From: Chromatiales bacterium
GTDB taxonomy: Bacteria; Pseudomonadota; Gammaproteobacteria; CAMYNG01
Reading direction: 5' to 3'
DNA length: 5,224 nt
NCBI GenBank assembly: GCA_026990045.1
Contig: JALSIK010000067.1
Span: forward strand, 1 to 5,224
Part shown: one piece after another, positions 5,051-5,224 of the stretch
How positions within the stretch are numbered: the first letter of the stretch is position 1
How the letters are laid out: each line of letters starts with the position of its first letter
The notes under the pieces: generated by a model
Seen by the model: only the letters and a program-made list of their open reading frames with translations
What the model was told of the DNA's origin: nothing
The model's database searches: none
Position numbers and translations under genes: made by a program

Positions 5051-5224
5051 ATGTTGAGGCCCCTGCTGGCATCCATCGTCCTGGCCCTGACGCTGCCGGC
5101 GCCGGCGGCGGAGGATGCGGGCGGGACCGTCGTGCAGCTGGACATCGAGGGGCCCGTCGGCCCGGCCACCGCCGACTACGTCACCCGCGGCCTGGACCAC
5201 GCGGCCGCCGCCGGGGCCGGGCTG
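5051..5224 (+). CDS. NfeD1b-type membrane-bound serine protease (ClpP class), N-terminal part cut by the window edge
   Basis: Only the first 58 codons are present and the frame is open to the right edge. Residues 1-20 form a signal peptide (Arg3, hydrophobic core LLASIVLALTLP, Ala-rich end). The following VVQLDIEGPVGPATADYVTRGLDHAAAAGAG is the typical opening of long-form NfeD proteins. In these, a ClpP-like serine protease domain with a Ser/Lys dyad is followed by transmembrane segments and an OB-fold NfeD domain. Such proteins commonly sit next to a stomatin/slipin gene and are thought to cleave or work with it. The catalytic Ser and Lys lie beyond the window and cannot be checked. ATG 5051 is preferred because it begins the signal peptide; ATG 5024, in frame, would add nine residues (MSADHGNRA) and has no ribosome site. 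The ribosome site for 5051 (GGGAA at 5038-5042) is modest. Confidence 0.82.
   Translation, partial: MLRPLLASIVLALTLPAPAAEDAGGTVVQLDIEGPVGPATADYVTRGLDHAAAAGAGL

Overview
The window is very GC-rich, with strong G/C preference at third codon positions. Gene content and order suggest a gammaproteobacterium, plausibly Ectothiorhodospiraceae/Chromatiales-like. The pointers are an ntrB-ntrC pair preceded by a DUF4124 protein (in such genomes commonly the glnA - DUF4124 - ntrB - ntrC nitrogen-control cluster), then a dodecin, a pirin and the start of a long-form NfeD protease. The assignment rests on gene content only. glnA is not in the window but may lie to the left.

Layout, all genes on the + strand: 1-99 is non-coding with a short recurring TCCCCGGCA motif. 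A putative sigma70-type promoter follows (100-128), its spacer filled by a perfect dyad. At 136-807 is an exported DUF4124 protein with a beta-rich middle and Pro-rich tail. The gap 808-1041 is the most informative stretch: two NtrC-type sites 32 bp apart (832-848, 864-880), an IHF consensus match (937-949) in an AT-rich patch, a GC hairpin (959-995) and a -24/-12 sigma54 promoter (997-1012). Next come ntrB (1042-2121) and ntrC (2118-3521), overlapping by 4 bp. A strong hairpin closes the unit (3531-3552). The gap 3522-3842 also holds what looks like a decayed dispersed intergenic repeat. Then come dodecin (3843-4049), a pirin-family protein (4134-4988) with its own apparent promoter, and the 5' end of an nfeD1b-type gene (5051 to the right edge).

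How it works together: NtrB is a cytosolic PAS histidine kinase that phosphorylates Asp54 of NtrC. NtrC is a sigma54 activator with an intact GAFTGA loop. The DNA in front of ntrB carries exactly the elements NtrC needs (paired enhancer sites, IHF bend, sigma54 promoter), so the sequence predicts that ntrBC activates its own transcription under nitrogen limitation. The right-hand genes (flavin-binding dodecin, iron-cupin pirin, membrane protease NfeD) look like separate housekeeping or stress units with no evident tie to nitrogen control.

No wholly new system is evident. The points most worth a second look are the complete ntrBC control region, the DUF4124 gene in front of it, and the operator-like dyad inside that gene's promoter.
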